A DNA stretch of 64,000 nt from NCBI GenBank assembly GCA_945878575.1, contig CAMDUB010000003.1:1-64000 (forward strand), read 5' to 3'. This stretch comes from Phycisphaera mikurensis NBRC 102666. Lineage in GTDB: Bacteria; Planctomycetota; Phycisphaerae; Phycisphaerales; SM1A02. The notes under the pieces are model-generated. The model was not told the origin of the DNA, searched no databases, and worked only from the letters and a program-made list of their open reading frames with translations. A program made the position numbers and the translations under genes. This document shows, one piece after another, positions 25,064 to 34,002 of the stretch; within the stretch, counting starts at the first letter, position 1; each line of letters opens with the position of its first letter.

Positions 25064-25881
25064 CCGAGCGCCAGCCTGCCGCCATCAACCGGAAGATTGA
25101 CGCCAGTGAGATACGAAGCCGCGGGTGAAGCCAAGAACACCGCTACCGCTGCAATTTCTTCAGGCGCGCCCAAGCGACCCATGGGCACCGTTCGAAGCGC
25201 GTCGGCCTCTACTTCTTGCGCCGAAGTACCGGCGCGATGTGCACGTCCTTCAAAGAGCGAAGCAAGCCGAGCCGTGCGCGTAAAGCCCGGAAGAATGGTG
25301 TTCACGGTAATTCCAAACGGCGCCAATTCCACTGCCAGTGATCGACCCCAGTTGGCTACCGCCGCGCGAATAGTGTTTGAAACACCCAACCCACGGATGG
25401 GCGTCACCACACTGGTGGAAGCGATGTTGATGACGCGTCCGTAGCCAGCTTCGCGCATGCCCGGCGCAAACACTTGCACCAGCGCGTGGTTGGCCAAGAG
25501 GTGCATCTCAAACGCCTTCGTAAAGTCCTCAGGCTTTGCTTCGATAGCCGCGCCCGCCGCTGGACCGCCGGTGTTGTTCACCAGCACATGGACGGGGCCA
25601 GCGCTACCCAAGTGCGTACGCGCCGCAAAGTCCACATCCTTGGCGCTGCTGAAGTCCACCTCCACGCTCCAGTGCCGCTGCCCGACGGGCTTCGGCAGTT
25701 CTTCCAGCGTCCGCATCAGGCCTTGGTCATTTCGGCCACACACGGTCACCGTCGCGCCAGCGGCCGCCATGGCGATAGCCGTGGCCTTACCGATCCCCTG
25801 GGTAGCGCCACACACAAACGCGTGGCGGCCAAAGAGCGGGAGGTGTGCGGTAGCGGGGGCGGGAGCCGGGGCGGTCGTCAT
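25060..25881 (-). CDS. Short-chain dehydrogenase/reductase (SDR)
   Basis: 273 residues from the ATG at 25881. It has the cofactor motif VCGATQGIGKATA (TGxxxGxG type with Cys-Gly-Ala at the start), NNTGG for the NNAG strand and the catalytic-type Ser in NIASTS. The usual Y-x-x-x-K is replaced by SNTIRAA at the expected place (VTPIRGLGVSNTIRAAVANW). The classical catalytic Tyr/Lys therefore seems absent, as in some divergent SDRs. Its end matches the family (SPAASYLTGVNLPVDGG). It is coupled with the DMT gene and divergent from the fucosidase gene with 43 bp between. Confidence 0.82.
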   Translation of the reverse strand: MTTAPAPAPATAHLPLFGRHAFVCGATQGIGKATAIAMAAAGATVTVCGRNDQGLMRTLEELPKPVGQRHWSVEVDFSSAKDVDFAARTHLGSAGPVHVLVNNTGGPAAGAAIEAKPEDFTKAFEMHLLANHALVQVFAPGMREAGYGRVINIASTSVVTPIRGLGVSNTIRAAVANWGRSLAVELAPFGITVNTILPGFTRTARLASLFEGRAHRAGTSAQEVEADALRTVPMGRLGAPEEIAAVAVFLASPAASYLTGVNLPVDGGRLALG

Positions 25882-25924
25882 TGCCGCAGCGTATCGAACC
25901 CCGGGGAGCGGTAGAACACGGCAG

Positions 25925-28879
25925 ATGACGATCGCCACCCTTGCTGTCATGGCCCTGCTTGCCCAAGGAATTCCGCCCGCCGCGCCGGTGGCCGCGCCGC
26001 CGGCAACACCGCCACTCACCCGCACCACCGTTCCTGGCCACTGGGAGGGAAACGGCCTCCCCGAAGGTACCGACGGCATCGCGTGGTACGTCGGCGAGAT
26101 CACCCTTGACGACCTCGACCGTGCCACCGATATGGTGTTCACACCTGGCAACATTGACGATGCTGACGAGTCATGGTTTAACGGCACGCGCATCGGCGCC
26201 ACCGACGGATTCCAAACCGAGCGCGCGTACACCGTTCCAAAGTCACTGTTGCGCACCGGCGTCAATCGTATTGCTATCCGTGTCACTGACATCGGTGGCG
26301 CCGGTGGATGGGTTGGAACGCCCACATTGAAACCAACACTCGCAGGTGACGCGTGCGCCTTTGATCTCTCCGGAACGTGGTGGATCTGCCAAGGGGATCA
26401 TCCAGAGTTAGCAACCTTTGATCCGGTCATGGATCCCGATTTGCACGCGCGCATAGTGCCCATTCCGGTCGGCACGCGCCGCATGAAACTCACGCCCATG
26501 GCAACAGCCACCGGCACACTTCCAGACCTTTGGTACACCGAGCCCGCCGCTGCATGGACCGACGCACTGCCCGTTGGTAACGGCCGCATGGGCGCCATGG
26601 TGTTCGGTGCTGTCCAGCATGAGCGATTGCAACTGAACGAAGCCACCGTGTGGGAAGGCAACGCAAACGACCGCAATGCGCCTGCATCCAGCGAGTTCTT
26701 TCAAAAAGCGCGCGCGCTTGCGCTTGCTGGAAAGATCTTAGAAGCACAGCAAATCATTCAAGATCATTGCATGTTGCCGAGCGACATGATGCCACGCAGC
26801 CATCAAACGCTTGGTGATCTCTCTATCAAACTGGTTGACGAACCACGTGCCGCCTCTGAGTATCGGCGCTCACTCACCATGCGCACCGGTGTTGCAGCCA
26901 GCAGATTTCAGGTGGACGGTGTTTCCATCGTCCGCGAAGTGATCGCCAGTGCTCCTGATGAATTGCTACTCATTGACACGCGTGTCGAAGGCGAAGGAAC
27001 TCTCCCCGCCATGCGCATTCAATTACACCGTGACAACTTTGAGACCGATGTACCGGTGCACACCGCTATTCCAACCCGGCAGGGAGCGCGACTCTCATTC
27101 ACTGGGCACACCGGCCAAGGTGGCGTGGGTTACGCATCCACTGCCGACATTCAGTCCGACGGCGGAACCATCACCATCGAAGGCGGCGATGCGGTGGTGC
27201 GCGGTGCAAAGTCATTCACTATTGCCATTGCCGCGCGCACCGACTACTTCGGAAGCAACCCCGCCCTGCAATGCGAGAACGATCTTCGAAGCGCAGTGTC
27301 TGGTTGGCCTGCACTCAGCGAACGCGCCAGTGCCTGGTTTGCCAAGTCCATGGACCGCGTGTCGCTTGACCTTGGCGGTCCTTCGCCTGAAGCCAGCGTC
27401 ATTCCAGATCTTCTTTCTACACCGGCGCGCCTCGCTCGCTTTCGAACCAAACCAGAATGGGACAATGACTTCATTTCCCTGTATTTCCAGTACGGGCGCT
27501 ACTTACTGCTCTCCTCCAGTCGACAAGGAAGCCTGCCCGCCAACTTGCAAGGCATTTGGAACCAACACTTCCGCGCGCCATGGAACGCTGACTTCCACAC
27601 CAATATCAACGTGCAGATGAACTACTGGCCAGCGGGTCCGTGCGCACTTGTAGAGACAGAACTTCCACTCATTGACTTGCTTGACAAAATTCGCGTGCGC
27701 GGCGTGCGCACTGCACAAGATCTTTACGGCGCGCGTGGTTGGTGCTGCCATCACATCACCGATGCGTGGGCCATGACTGCGCCAGAGGGCCAGACGGTGT
27801 GGGGCATGTACCCGCTCGGCGGTACGTGGTTGGTGCGACATGCGTGGGAACACTACGAGTACACCAACGACACCGCGTTCCTACGCGACCGCGCATGGCC
27901 AGCACTGGACGGAGCAGTTCGATTCCTCCTTGACTACTTAGTGAAGGATCCAACCACCGGCATGTTGGTCAGTGGTCCAAGCACCAGTCCAGAAAATACT
28001 TTCATACTCCCCGATGGATCGCATGCGAATCTCAGTATGGGCACATCCATGGACCAGTGGATCGCCCGAGACCTCTTGGTGAATTACCTTGATGCCGCGC
28101 GCGTACTTGGGCGAGGCAACGAAGCGCTTCCCATTGAAGCTACTGAAGCACTTAAGCACCTCGCTATGCCCACCGTGGCCGCTGACGGCCGACTCATGGA
28201 ATGGTCAAAGCCCTACGGCGAAGCGGAGCCTGGGCATCGACACATGAGCCACTTGTATGGGCTGCACCCCGCCAATTTCATCAGCACCGACGCAACACCC
28301 GCATTGGCCGCGGCGGCACGCGCAAGCCTGGAATTCAGGCTGAAGAACGGTGGCGGCCACACCGGGTGGAGCCGTGCGTGGCTCATCAATTTCTGGGCGC
28401 GGTTACACGATGGTGAAAGAGCGTGGGCGGACATCTGCGCGCTGCTCTCGCATTCAACCCTGCCCAATCTCTTTGACGATCATCCACCGTTTCAAATCGA
28501 TGGCAATTTCGGTGGTACTGCTGGTATTGCAGAAATGCTCATGCAGAGCCATATCCGCACGTGGAGCGCCGGTCATCTTGTACACCGCATCGATCTCTTG
28601 CCCGCCCTGCCGCGTGAGTGGAGTGACGGTCGCGTACGCGGCTTGATTGCGCGCGGCAATGTTGTGGTGGACATGCAATGGAAACACGGCACCATCGCCC
28701 GTGTGCAATTGGACTCGCCAGATGCGCGTGAACTGCGCATCAAGATGCCCGCTGGCGTGACTCGCGCTCACGTAGCAGTGGCAGGTCAAGCGCCCATCGA
28801 CCTGCCGATCCCAGACGGGATCGTCATCATTCCGCGCGCGGCAGCACCCACGCCACGGAGCGTGGTGATCCTGCCGTAA
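25925..28879 (+). CDS. GH95-family alpha-L-fucosidase/galactosidase, secreted
   Basis: 984 residues from the ATG at 25925; the longer ORF overlaps the divergent SDR gene. A short hydrophobic leader precedes a jelly-roll sugar-binding domain (about 38-150, WFNGTRIGATDGF...). The GH95 part starts at YTEPAAAWTDALPVGNGRMGAMVFG and carries the conserved SLPANLQGIWN, NINVQMNYWPAGP, HRHMSHLYGLHPANFI and QIDGNFGGTAGIAEML blocks. GH95 enzymes invert the anomeric centre and remove terminal alpha-1,2-linked L-fucose (or L-galactose). The enzyme probably works on fucosylated algal or mucin-like glycans outside the cytoplasm, together with the GH29 enzyme at 52.9 kb. Confidence 0.9.
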   Translation: MTIATLAVMALLAQGIPPAAPVAAPPATPPLTRTTVPGHWEGNGLPEGTDGIAWYVGEITLDDLDRATDMVFTPGNIDDADESWFNGTRIGATDGFQTERAYTVPKSLLRTGVNRIAIRVTDIGGAGGWVGTPTLKPTLAGDACAFDLSGTWWICQGDHPELATFDPVMDPDLHARIVPIPVGTRRMKLTPMATATGTLPDLWYTEPAAAWTDALPVGNGRMGAMVFGAVQHERLQLNEATVWEGNANDRNAPASSEFFQKARALALAGKILEAQQIIQDHCMLPSDMMPRSHQTLGDLSIKLVDEPRAASEYRRSLTMRTGVAASRFQVDGVSIVREVIASAPDELLLIDTRVEGEGTLPAMRIQLHRDNFETDVPVHTAIPTRQGARLSFTGHTGQGGVGYASTADIQSDGGTITIEGGDAVVRGAKSFTIAIAARTDYFGSNPALQCENDLRSAVSGWPALSERASAWFAKSMDRVSLDLGGPSPEASVIPDLLSTPARLARFRTKPEWDNDFISLYFQYGRYLLLSSSRQGSLPANLQGIWNQHFRAPWNADFHTNINVQMNYWPAGPCALVETELPLIDLLDKIRVRGVRTAQDLYGARGWCCHHITDAWAMTAPEGQTVWGMYPLGGTWLVRHAWEHYEYTNDTAFLRDRAWPALDGAVRFLLDYLVKDPTTGMLVSGPSTSPENTFILPDGSHANLSMGTSMDQWIARDLLVNYLDAARVLGRGNEALPIEATEALKHLAMPTVAADGRLMEWSKPYGEAEPGHRHMSHLYGLHPANFISTDATPALAAAARASLEFRLKNGGGHTGWSRAWLINFWARLHDGERAWADICALLSHSTLPNLFDDHPPFQIDGNFGGTAGIAEMLMQSHIRTWSAGHLVHRIDLLPALPREWSDGRVRGLIARGNVVVDMQWKHGTIARVQLDSPDARELRIKMPAGVTRAHVAVAGQAPIDLPIPDGIVIIPRAAAPTPRSVVILP

Positions 28880-28894
28880 GCACGGACCGCGCCG

Positions 28895-30946
28895 TCACTC
28901 TTTCGGCTTGGCGGCGCGCAATGTGACGTCCAATTCGATTTCTTTGCCGTCGCGCCAAACCTTCACTTTGACAACATCGCCAGGCTTCTGAGCACGGAGC
29001 TTGGCCATCATGGTGCCTGTGCTTTCCAGATCCTCGCCGTTCCAAGACACCAGAATGTCGCCCTTCATAATCCCGGCGTCACTTGCCGATGTATCTGCGC
29101 TCACGCCGTCAACCAGAACACCCTTCTCTGGAGCGCCAGCTTCGCGATCATCGTCGTTCATGGATGGCATCACGCCCAAACGGACGCCTGCATAACCGCG
29201 ATCGGCAGTCCTGCCACTGTCTTGCTGAAACTCCAGGCGCTCCGGTCGAGTAGCGACCGTGGTGGCGATATCAGCTGCCAATGCAACAATCTTTGCCGCC
29301 CCCTCCGGATTCAAGGTGTAACCCTTGTCCTTGGGCGTGTGATAGATGTCGTGATTTCCGGTGTACATAAACAGCACCGGAATACCCGCACCATAGAAGC
29401 TGGCATGGTCACTCGGTCCGCGACCGGACGGGTCAGCGTGGATCGTCAAGCCACTGCGTTCAAAGATTGGCCGCATCACATCAATCATGCCCTTGGCAGA
29501 ACTCATGCCGCCAACACTCAGGTCATCGGAACGCAGACGACCCACCATGTCCATATTCACCATCAATGACATCTTGTCGTTTGCGATCGTTGGATGCTCG
29601 ACATACCAGCGCGAACCACGAAGGCCACTTTCTTCACCGGTAAATCCAAGAAACAGAATGCTGCGCGCATCCTTCGGTGCATCCTTACCCCCGTAGAGCT
29701 CTGCCATCGCCTGCGCGATGCACAGCATGGCTGCCGTACCACTGGCATTGTCATCGGCGCCGGGATGCAACTGGCCGGTGTACTGCGGGCTGGTGCCAAA
29801 GTAACCGTATCCAACGTGGTCAAAGTGTGCGCCTACCACCACCCATTCATCCGCCAGCGCGCCTTTGCCACGTAAGACTCCGCCCACATTCTGTGTTGGT
29901 GTGCCGCCGTTCGACAACTTGGTTTCAATAGAAACCTTGGCATCATCGCTCAGGGCAACCGTCTTGATTTCGCCAGCGTCGGCACGCTTGCGCCAGTCCA
30001 ACAATGAACCCTGATCAGGCGCGCCCGCCTTCAAGATCTGCTCGGCCACATCGGTGGAAACCTGCACCATGGGAATATCAAGTGGACGACCCCAGCGGCT
30101 CGTCGACACGTCTTCCAGTGCAACCTTGCCGTCGCGCGCATCGGGTGGCGAAACCAGAATGATTCCCGCAGCACCGCGTTCCACCAGCGCGTCAATCTTG
30201 GTGGTCATGGCCGAGAATTCACTGAATCGGCGCGATGCCCACTTGGAACGACCCCGATCATCAAGTGGCTCGTAGCGAAAGACCATGGCAATCCGACCCG
30301 TGAGATCGGCGTCCTCTTCAAAGCTGGTGTAGTCGGCTTCGCCCTTCTTGATGCCGTAACCAACAAAGGTGACCGGCGCTTCTACCTTGGCGTTGCCAGA
30401 AATGCCGAGCACTGTGAAGTCTTTGCCGCGTTCGCGGTCAGCACCGCCCGCAGTCAATACTCCCTCTTCCACCTTGGGCGCACCACCAGTGAGCGCGAAC
30501 TTCTGTTGATAGCTCTTCCATGGGCCGTCCTTTGGAGTGACGCCGTCTTCACCAACAGCCGGGAACGCAACTTCAAGCCCCACATCCTTCATCCAGAATT
30601 CCAGATACTCAGCCGCAAGATCATTGCCACGGAGGCCTGGCGCGCGGCCTTCAAACCACGGATTGGAAAGCGTGATGGCGTGTTGGTACCAACGCGTTGC
30701 TACTGGTCCAAGATCAACAAACACCTTGGCCAGATCAATGTCCTTGGCATCAACAGCCTTGGCGCTGTCGGCGGGGGCCCAGCTGTACACATTGATTGGA
30801 CCCTCGATCACCTTGCTTGGCTCTTGGGGTGCCGGCGAAGTTTGCGGCGCATCTTGCTGGCCGTCTTGGCCACCAATGGCAAGCGCACAACATGCGGTAG
30901 CAGCAGCGAGTGCGAATGGGGCGGAGCGCAAGATGAATCCAAGCAT
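28895..30946 (-). CDS. Secreted M28-family zinc peptidase with PA-like insert and C-terminal PDZ domain
   Basis: 683 residues from the ATG at 30946, where a signal peptide starts (FILRSAPFALAAATACCALAIGG). A PA-like insert lies in the first half (FVGYGIKKGEADYTSF, AGIILVSPPDAR). The metal-binding set is complete: GAHFDHVGYG, GADDNASGTAAM, TGEESGLRGSRW, NMDMVGRL and PSDHASFY. The last 90 residues form a PDZ domain (LGVMPSMNDDD...GVLVDGVSADTSASDAGIMKGDILVSWNGEDL). It probably acts as an exported aminopeptidase on peptides taken from the environment. Transcription comes from its own promoter, since a terminator separates it from the prepilin gene. Confidence 0.9.
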   Translation of the reverse strand: MLGFILRSAPFALAAATACCALAIGGQDGQQDAPQTSPAPQEPSKVIEGPINVYSWAPADSAKAVDAKDIDLAKVFVDLGPVATRWYQHAITLSNPWFEGRAPGLRGNDLAAEYLEFWMKDVGLEVAFPAVGEDGVTPKDGPWKSYQQKFALTGGAPKVEEGVLTAGGADRERGKDFTVLGISGNAKVEAPVTFVGYGIKKGEADYTSFEEDADLTGRIAMVFRYEPLDDRGRSKWASRRFSEFSAMTTKIDALVERGAAGIILVSPPDARDGKVALEDVSTSRWGRPLDIPMVQVSTDVAEQILKAGAPDQGSLLDWRKRADAGEIKTVALSDDAKVSIETKLSNGGTPTQNVGGVLRGKGALADEWVVVGAHFDHVGYGYFGTSPQYTGQLHPGADDNASGTAAMLCIAQAMAELYGGKDAPKDARSILFLGFTGEESGLRGSRWYVEHPTIANDKMSLMVNMDMVGRLRSDDLSVGGMSSAKGMIDVMRPIFERSGLTIHADPSGRGPSDHASFYGAGIPVLFMYTGNHDIYHTPKDKGYTLNPEGAAKIVALAADIATTVATRPERLEFQQDSGRTADRGYAGVRLGVMPSMNDDDREAGAPEKGVLVDGVSADTSASDAGIMKGDILVSWNGEDLESTGTMMAKLRAQKPGDVVKVKVWRDGKEIELDVTLRAAKPKE

Positions 30947-31007
30947 GAAGTGCCTTTCGAAGCAGGAAGTGTAAGGGTTTACCCCGTGCTCACATTGGCA
31001 AAAAGCA

Positions 31008-31037
31008 CGCGAGGGTCGCCAGTTGGCGACCCTCGCG
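31008..31037 (-). terminator. Rho-independent terminator of the prepilin-like gene
   Basis: CGCGAGGGTCGCCA and TGGCGACCCTCGCG form a perfect 14-bp stem with a 2-base loop. On the minus strand it is followed by TGCTTTTTGCC. It lies 56 bp after the stop of the minus-strand prepilin gene and before the M28 peptidase gene. This is the clearest terminator in the window. Confidence 0.85.
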
Positions 31038-31093
31038 GGAAGAATCAGGTCAGTAACAACATGTGGTGGCATGCACCCAATGTTGCACCAGTA

Positions 31094-32242
31094 TCAGTCT
31101 CCGATACGGAGCATGTCACGGCCAAGGATGCCGTCGACCGTCGTGACACCAGCACTGCATGAGCCGTTACCAGTGGTAAGCATGTCGTAAGCAGCTGACG
31201 AGTAGTACGAGTTTGCGCCACCCGAAGCTACAAACCACAAACTACCGCTCGCAACCGACGATCCAGTGGCTTGCGACGCCTGAGCGAGCGCCAAGTCATT
31301 GTCCTGCTGGATACCAGCAATCGACACCACCTGAGTGTGACCATCGAAGCAGAGCGTTGCCGGGGCACTGTTGTAGCCCTGGTTGTAGAACCATGGTGTT
31401 GGCGTAGAGAACGCAGGGTTCACTTCGCCGCCTTCCATGTTCTGGAGCCATTGATGCTCCCACATGCGCCACTTCAGCGATGGGTACTGAGCAAGACCTG
31501 CGCCTGGGCTCTTGAAAGCACCGGGCATGGTGTTCTTGGTTGGCTTTGCGCCAAACGATGCAGAAGTGTTGCTGCCAGTCTTACGCGACCACGCCATCAC
31601 GTCCGGCGACCACATGGCAGACGGGCTCCAGCAATAGGTGGGGGTTTCAAAGTCACCGTTGGTGTAGTTGAACTCAACCGGTGTTGAGAAGTACTTGTCA
31701 ACCTTGGCGAGGGTGATCTTGTCCTTCGGGGCCCAGAAGACCTTGTCGTAGAACTTGCCGCCGACGTAACTGTTGAACGCCTTGCAATTGGTGAGACGCC
31801 ATGAACCTTCCCAACGTGCGGATGCTCCCCAGAAATCGCAGGCCTGATAGGTCACAAAGTTGCCGCAGTTTCCTGGCCATCCAGCGCATCGCGCCGGAGC
31901 ACCAGAAACCCAATAGCCCCAGAGACCACCACCCGAGTCCCAACCGAGGATCATCTGCGGGATGCACTGCGTAGCAGTGATGGCCGTGCATGCGCCAGTG
32001 ATGGCGTCGCCATACATGCCGCACTCGTCAGGAACAGCAGTGAACTGCCGGTCGTTGTAGTCAGCCCCGTACGCGTTACACGCAGCACTCAGGTTGCGGA
32101 GATTGCCCAAACTCTGCGTGATGAGCGCAGCGTCTCGAGCCTTACCAATCGCAGGCAACAAGATCGCAATGAGCAGCGCGATGATCGAAACGACCACCAA
32201 CAGCTCAACGATCGTGAAGCCCTTCTTATTGAGGCGGTTCAT
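31094..32242 (-). CDS. Prepilin-type N-terminal cleavage/methylation protein (pseudopilin-like), Cys-rich
   Basis: 382 residues from the ATG at 32242 (AGGTAGG upstream). The class III signal KKGFTIVELLVVVSIIALLIAILLPA is exact, with cleavage after Gly and the Phe/Glu+5 present. The rest is a long soluble domain with many cysteines (ECGMYG, GACTA, TQCIPQ, RCAGWPGNCGN, QACDFWG) and a late CFDGHTQVVSIAG segment. This resembles the C-terminal DG motif of planctomycete DUF1559-type pseudopilins. It would be processed by a prepilin peptidase and built into a type II/IV-pilus-like fibre or used as a surface protein; no machinery genes are nearby. Confidence 0.85.
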   Translation of the reverse strand: MNRLNKKGFTIVELLVVVSIIALLIAILLPAIGKARDAALITQSLGNLRNLSAACNAYGADYNDRQFTAVPDECGMYGDAITGACTAITATQCIPQMILGWDSGGGLWGYWVSGAPARCAGWPGNCGNFVTYQACDFWGASARWEGSWRLTNCKAFNSYVGGKFYDKVFWAPKDKITLAKVDKYFSTPVEFNYTNGDFETPTYCWSPSAMWSPDVMAWSRKTGSNTSASFGAKPTKNTMPGAFKSPGAGLAQYPSLKWRMWEHQWLQNMEGGEVNPAFSTPTPWFYNQGYNSAPATLCFDGHTQVVSIAGIQQDNDLALAQASQATGSSVASGSLWFVASGGANSYYSSAAYDMLTTGNGSCSAGVTTVDGILGRDMLRIGD

Positions 32243-32675
32243 GTACCTACCTCGCCTTTCTGCAGCCCGTAGGCATGCATGAAGAGTCCATACCAAGATG
32301 TGACCGGCACTGAAGTTCACCGAGGCTTCAAGGATCGGTGTTCCAGACCGGCGGGCTAGACTCGAACAGGTGCGGACCTTTGGCGGCAGGCCCGCGAAGC
32401 CGTTTCAGAAATCCAACCACACCGGAGAGGTGGGCTGGGGATGTATGGAACGATATCCGTACTGACAGATATACGGCTATGCCGACCTGGGGAGATTCAG
32501 GAGATCCTTGCGAATGTTCCCCCCAAGCCATCGGCACCCCCGGCGCCTGGGGTCCCAATAATGACCGCCGGTGGAGCAGAAGCAGCCCGGACCATCCGGC
32601 TTTACCCTTCTCCCTGCAGCCTGGCGCGGATTCTGAACACCCGCGCCAGTTCCCGCTGACACAAGGACTCCCCCC
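32243..32675. other. 433-bp intergenic region without a supported gene
   Basis: It separates the divergent prepilin gene and the cobalamin adenosyltransferase gene, so both promoters should be here. ORFs of 72 and 181 codons cross it, but with codon use unlike neighbouring genes and no ribosome site. A minus-strand TTCGAGTCTAGCCCGCCGG resembles a tRNA T-arm/acceptor but has no partner half. I looked for a cobalamin riboswitch before the adenosyltransferase gene and could not find the conserved core. Confidence 0.5.
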
Positions 32676-33251
32676 ATGAAGCTCTACACCCGAACCGGCG
32701 ATGACGGAACCACTGGCCTCTTCAGTGGTGCCCGCGTCTCCAAGGACCATCCGCGCATCGAGGCGTACGGAACGATTGACGAACTCAACGCGGTGTTGGG
32801 ACTGGTACTCAGTGCGTGTGATCCCACGCACCCATTTGAGAAGCGGTTGCACGCGATCGTTGGCGCGATCCAATCACGACTCTTTGACATTGGTGCAGAT
32901 CTTGCAACACCCGAAGGTGCGAAGCAGCAATCAAAGATCCACCGCATCGATACTGCAGACGTTGCGGAGTCGGAGAAGTGGATTGACGAAATTGATTCCG
33001 CAAATCCACCGCTCACCACGTTTGTCATGCCCGCAGGAACCGAGCTTGCCGCACGACTCCACGTGGCGCGCACTGTGTGCCGCCGCGCAGAACGCACCAT
33101 CATTTCGCTTGGAAGTATTGAGCCCGTCGGTGAGCCACTGATGCGCTACGTGAATCGATTGAGCGATCTGTTATTTGCGATGGCGCGTCGAGCAAATCAC
33201 GAGCGCGGACATCCCGATGTTGCGTGGATTCCAAAGCAATCACGCGAGTAA
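32676..33251 (+). CDS. Cob(I)alamin adenosyltransferase, PduO type
   Basis: 191 residues. It opens with the family signature YTRTGDDGTTGLFSGARVSK and continues EAYGTIDELNAVLGL. The later ATP/cobalamin-site stretch RTVCRRAERTIISL...YVNRLSDLLFAMAR is also present. It transfers the adenosyl group of ATP to cob(I)alamin to make coenzyme B12. Length fits the family. It stands alone, convergent with upp, and no other cobalamin gene is seen. Confidence 0.92.
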   Translation: MKLYTRTGDDGTTGLFSGARVSKDHPRIEAYGTIDELNAVLGLVLSACDPTHPFEKRLHAIVGAIQSRLFDIGADLATPEGAKQQSKIHRIDTADVAESEKWIDEIDSANPPLTTFVMPAGTELAARLHVARTVCRRAERTIISLGSIEPVGEPLMRYVNRLSDLLFAMARRANHERGHPDVAWIPKQSRE

Positions 33252-33277
33252 TCAGGCGTTAATCGCACTGGGCACTC

Positions 33278-33931
33278 TTAAACCTCAATCGTGCCGAACA
33301 CGCGATCGCCAGCATCTCCAAGCCCGGGGCGAATGTACGCATTGCCATCAAGTTCACGGTCAAGCGCCGCGGCGTGAACCATGACATCGGGATGTTCGTC
33401 ATGAACACGACGAACCCCCTCGGGGGCAGCAACCAGGCACACCATTTGAATATCACGACAGCCGGCTTCCTTTAAGTAGCGAATAGCGGCGCACGCACTG
33501 CCGCCAGTGGCAAGCATCGGATCAATGACAATGGCGTAGCCCTCACCGACGTCGTGCGGAAGCTTGGCGTAATAGGTGACCGGGCGATGCGTTGTTTCAT
33601 CTCGGCGAATACCGATATGTCCAACGCGTGCTTCTGGAAACAGTTGCATCACGCCGTCGGTCATGCTCAAGCCCGCGCGCAAAATCGGCACCAGTGTGAC
33701 TGGTCGGCTCAACTGGTGGCCCTCCGTCTCTTCGAGCGGTGTCAGCACGCGGATCGGGCGGGTGTCAAATCGGCGGGAGACCTCATAGGTCATCAAACCG
33801 GCGATCTCATTGAGCAGACGGCGAAAGTCCGCGGAATGAGTGCCACGATGGCGCGCTATCGCCAACTTGTGCCGAATGAGCGGGTGATCGAAGACCTTGA
33901 GATTGGAGAATGCGTCCGAATGCGTGGGCAT
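33278..33931 (-). CDS. upp: Uracil phosphoribosyltransferase
   Basis: 217 residues from the ATG at 33931 (AAGGAA upstream); the ORF track extends to a TTG at 33952. The PRPP-binding loop is VIDPMLATGGSACAAI and the early LVPILRAGLSMTDG loop is typical of UPRT. The C-terminal LGDAGDRVFGT is the uracil-binding end. The enzyme makes UMP from uracil and PRPP in pyrimidine salvage. It is convergent with the adenosyltransferase gene and divergent from the DUF1579 gene with 71 bp between. Confidence 0.95.
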   Translation of the reverse strand: MPTHSDAFSNLKVFDHPLIRHKLAIARHRGTHSADFRRLLNEIAGLMTYEVSRRFDTRPIRVLTPLEETEGHQLSRPVTLVPILRAGLSMTDGVMQLFPEARVGHIGIRRDETTHRPVTYYAKLPHDVGEGYAIVIDPMLATGGSACAAIRYLKEAGCRDIQMVCLVAAPEGVRRVHDEHPDVMVHAAALDRELDGNAYIRPGLGDAGDRVFGTIEV

Positions 33932-34002
33932 AAAAGTGTTCCTTGCGGTCAAGCGTAGACTGCCTCGTCGCGCCGCGAGCCCTGCGGCGGGAGGAAGACC
34001 AC

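Noticed and set aside
25457-25924. Upstream extension of the GH95 ORF
   Set aside because: It overlaps the whole divergent SDR gene; the leader peptide and catalytic protein start at 25925.
32441-32659. 72-codon plus-strand ORF in the intergenic region
   Set aside because: Rare codons (ATA, CTA, CGG) and no ribosome site; no similarity known to me.
32300-32675. Cobalamin riboswitch before the cobalamin adenosyltransferase gene
   Set aside because: A CAGGAGATCCTTGC stretch resembles part of the B12 box, but the rest of the conserved core is missing.
32328-32873. 181-codon minus-strand ORF before and within the adenosyltransferase gene
   Set aside because: It overlaps a well-supported gene on the other strand and has no recognisable domain.
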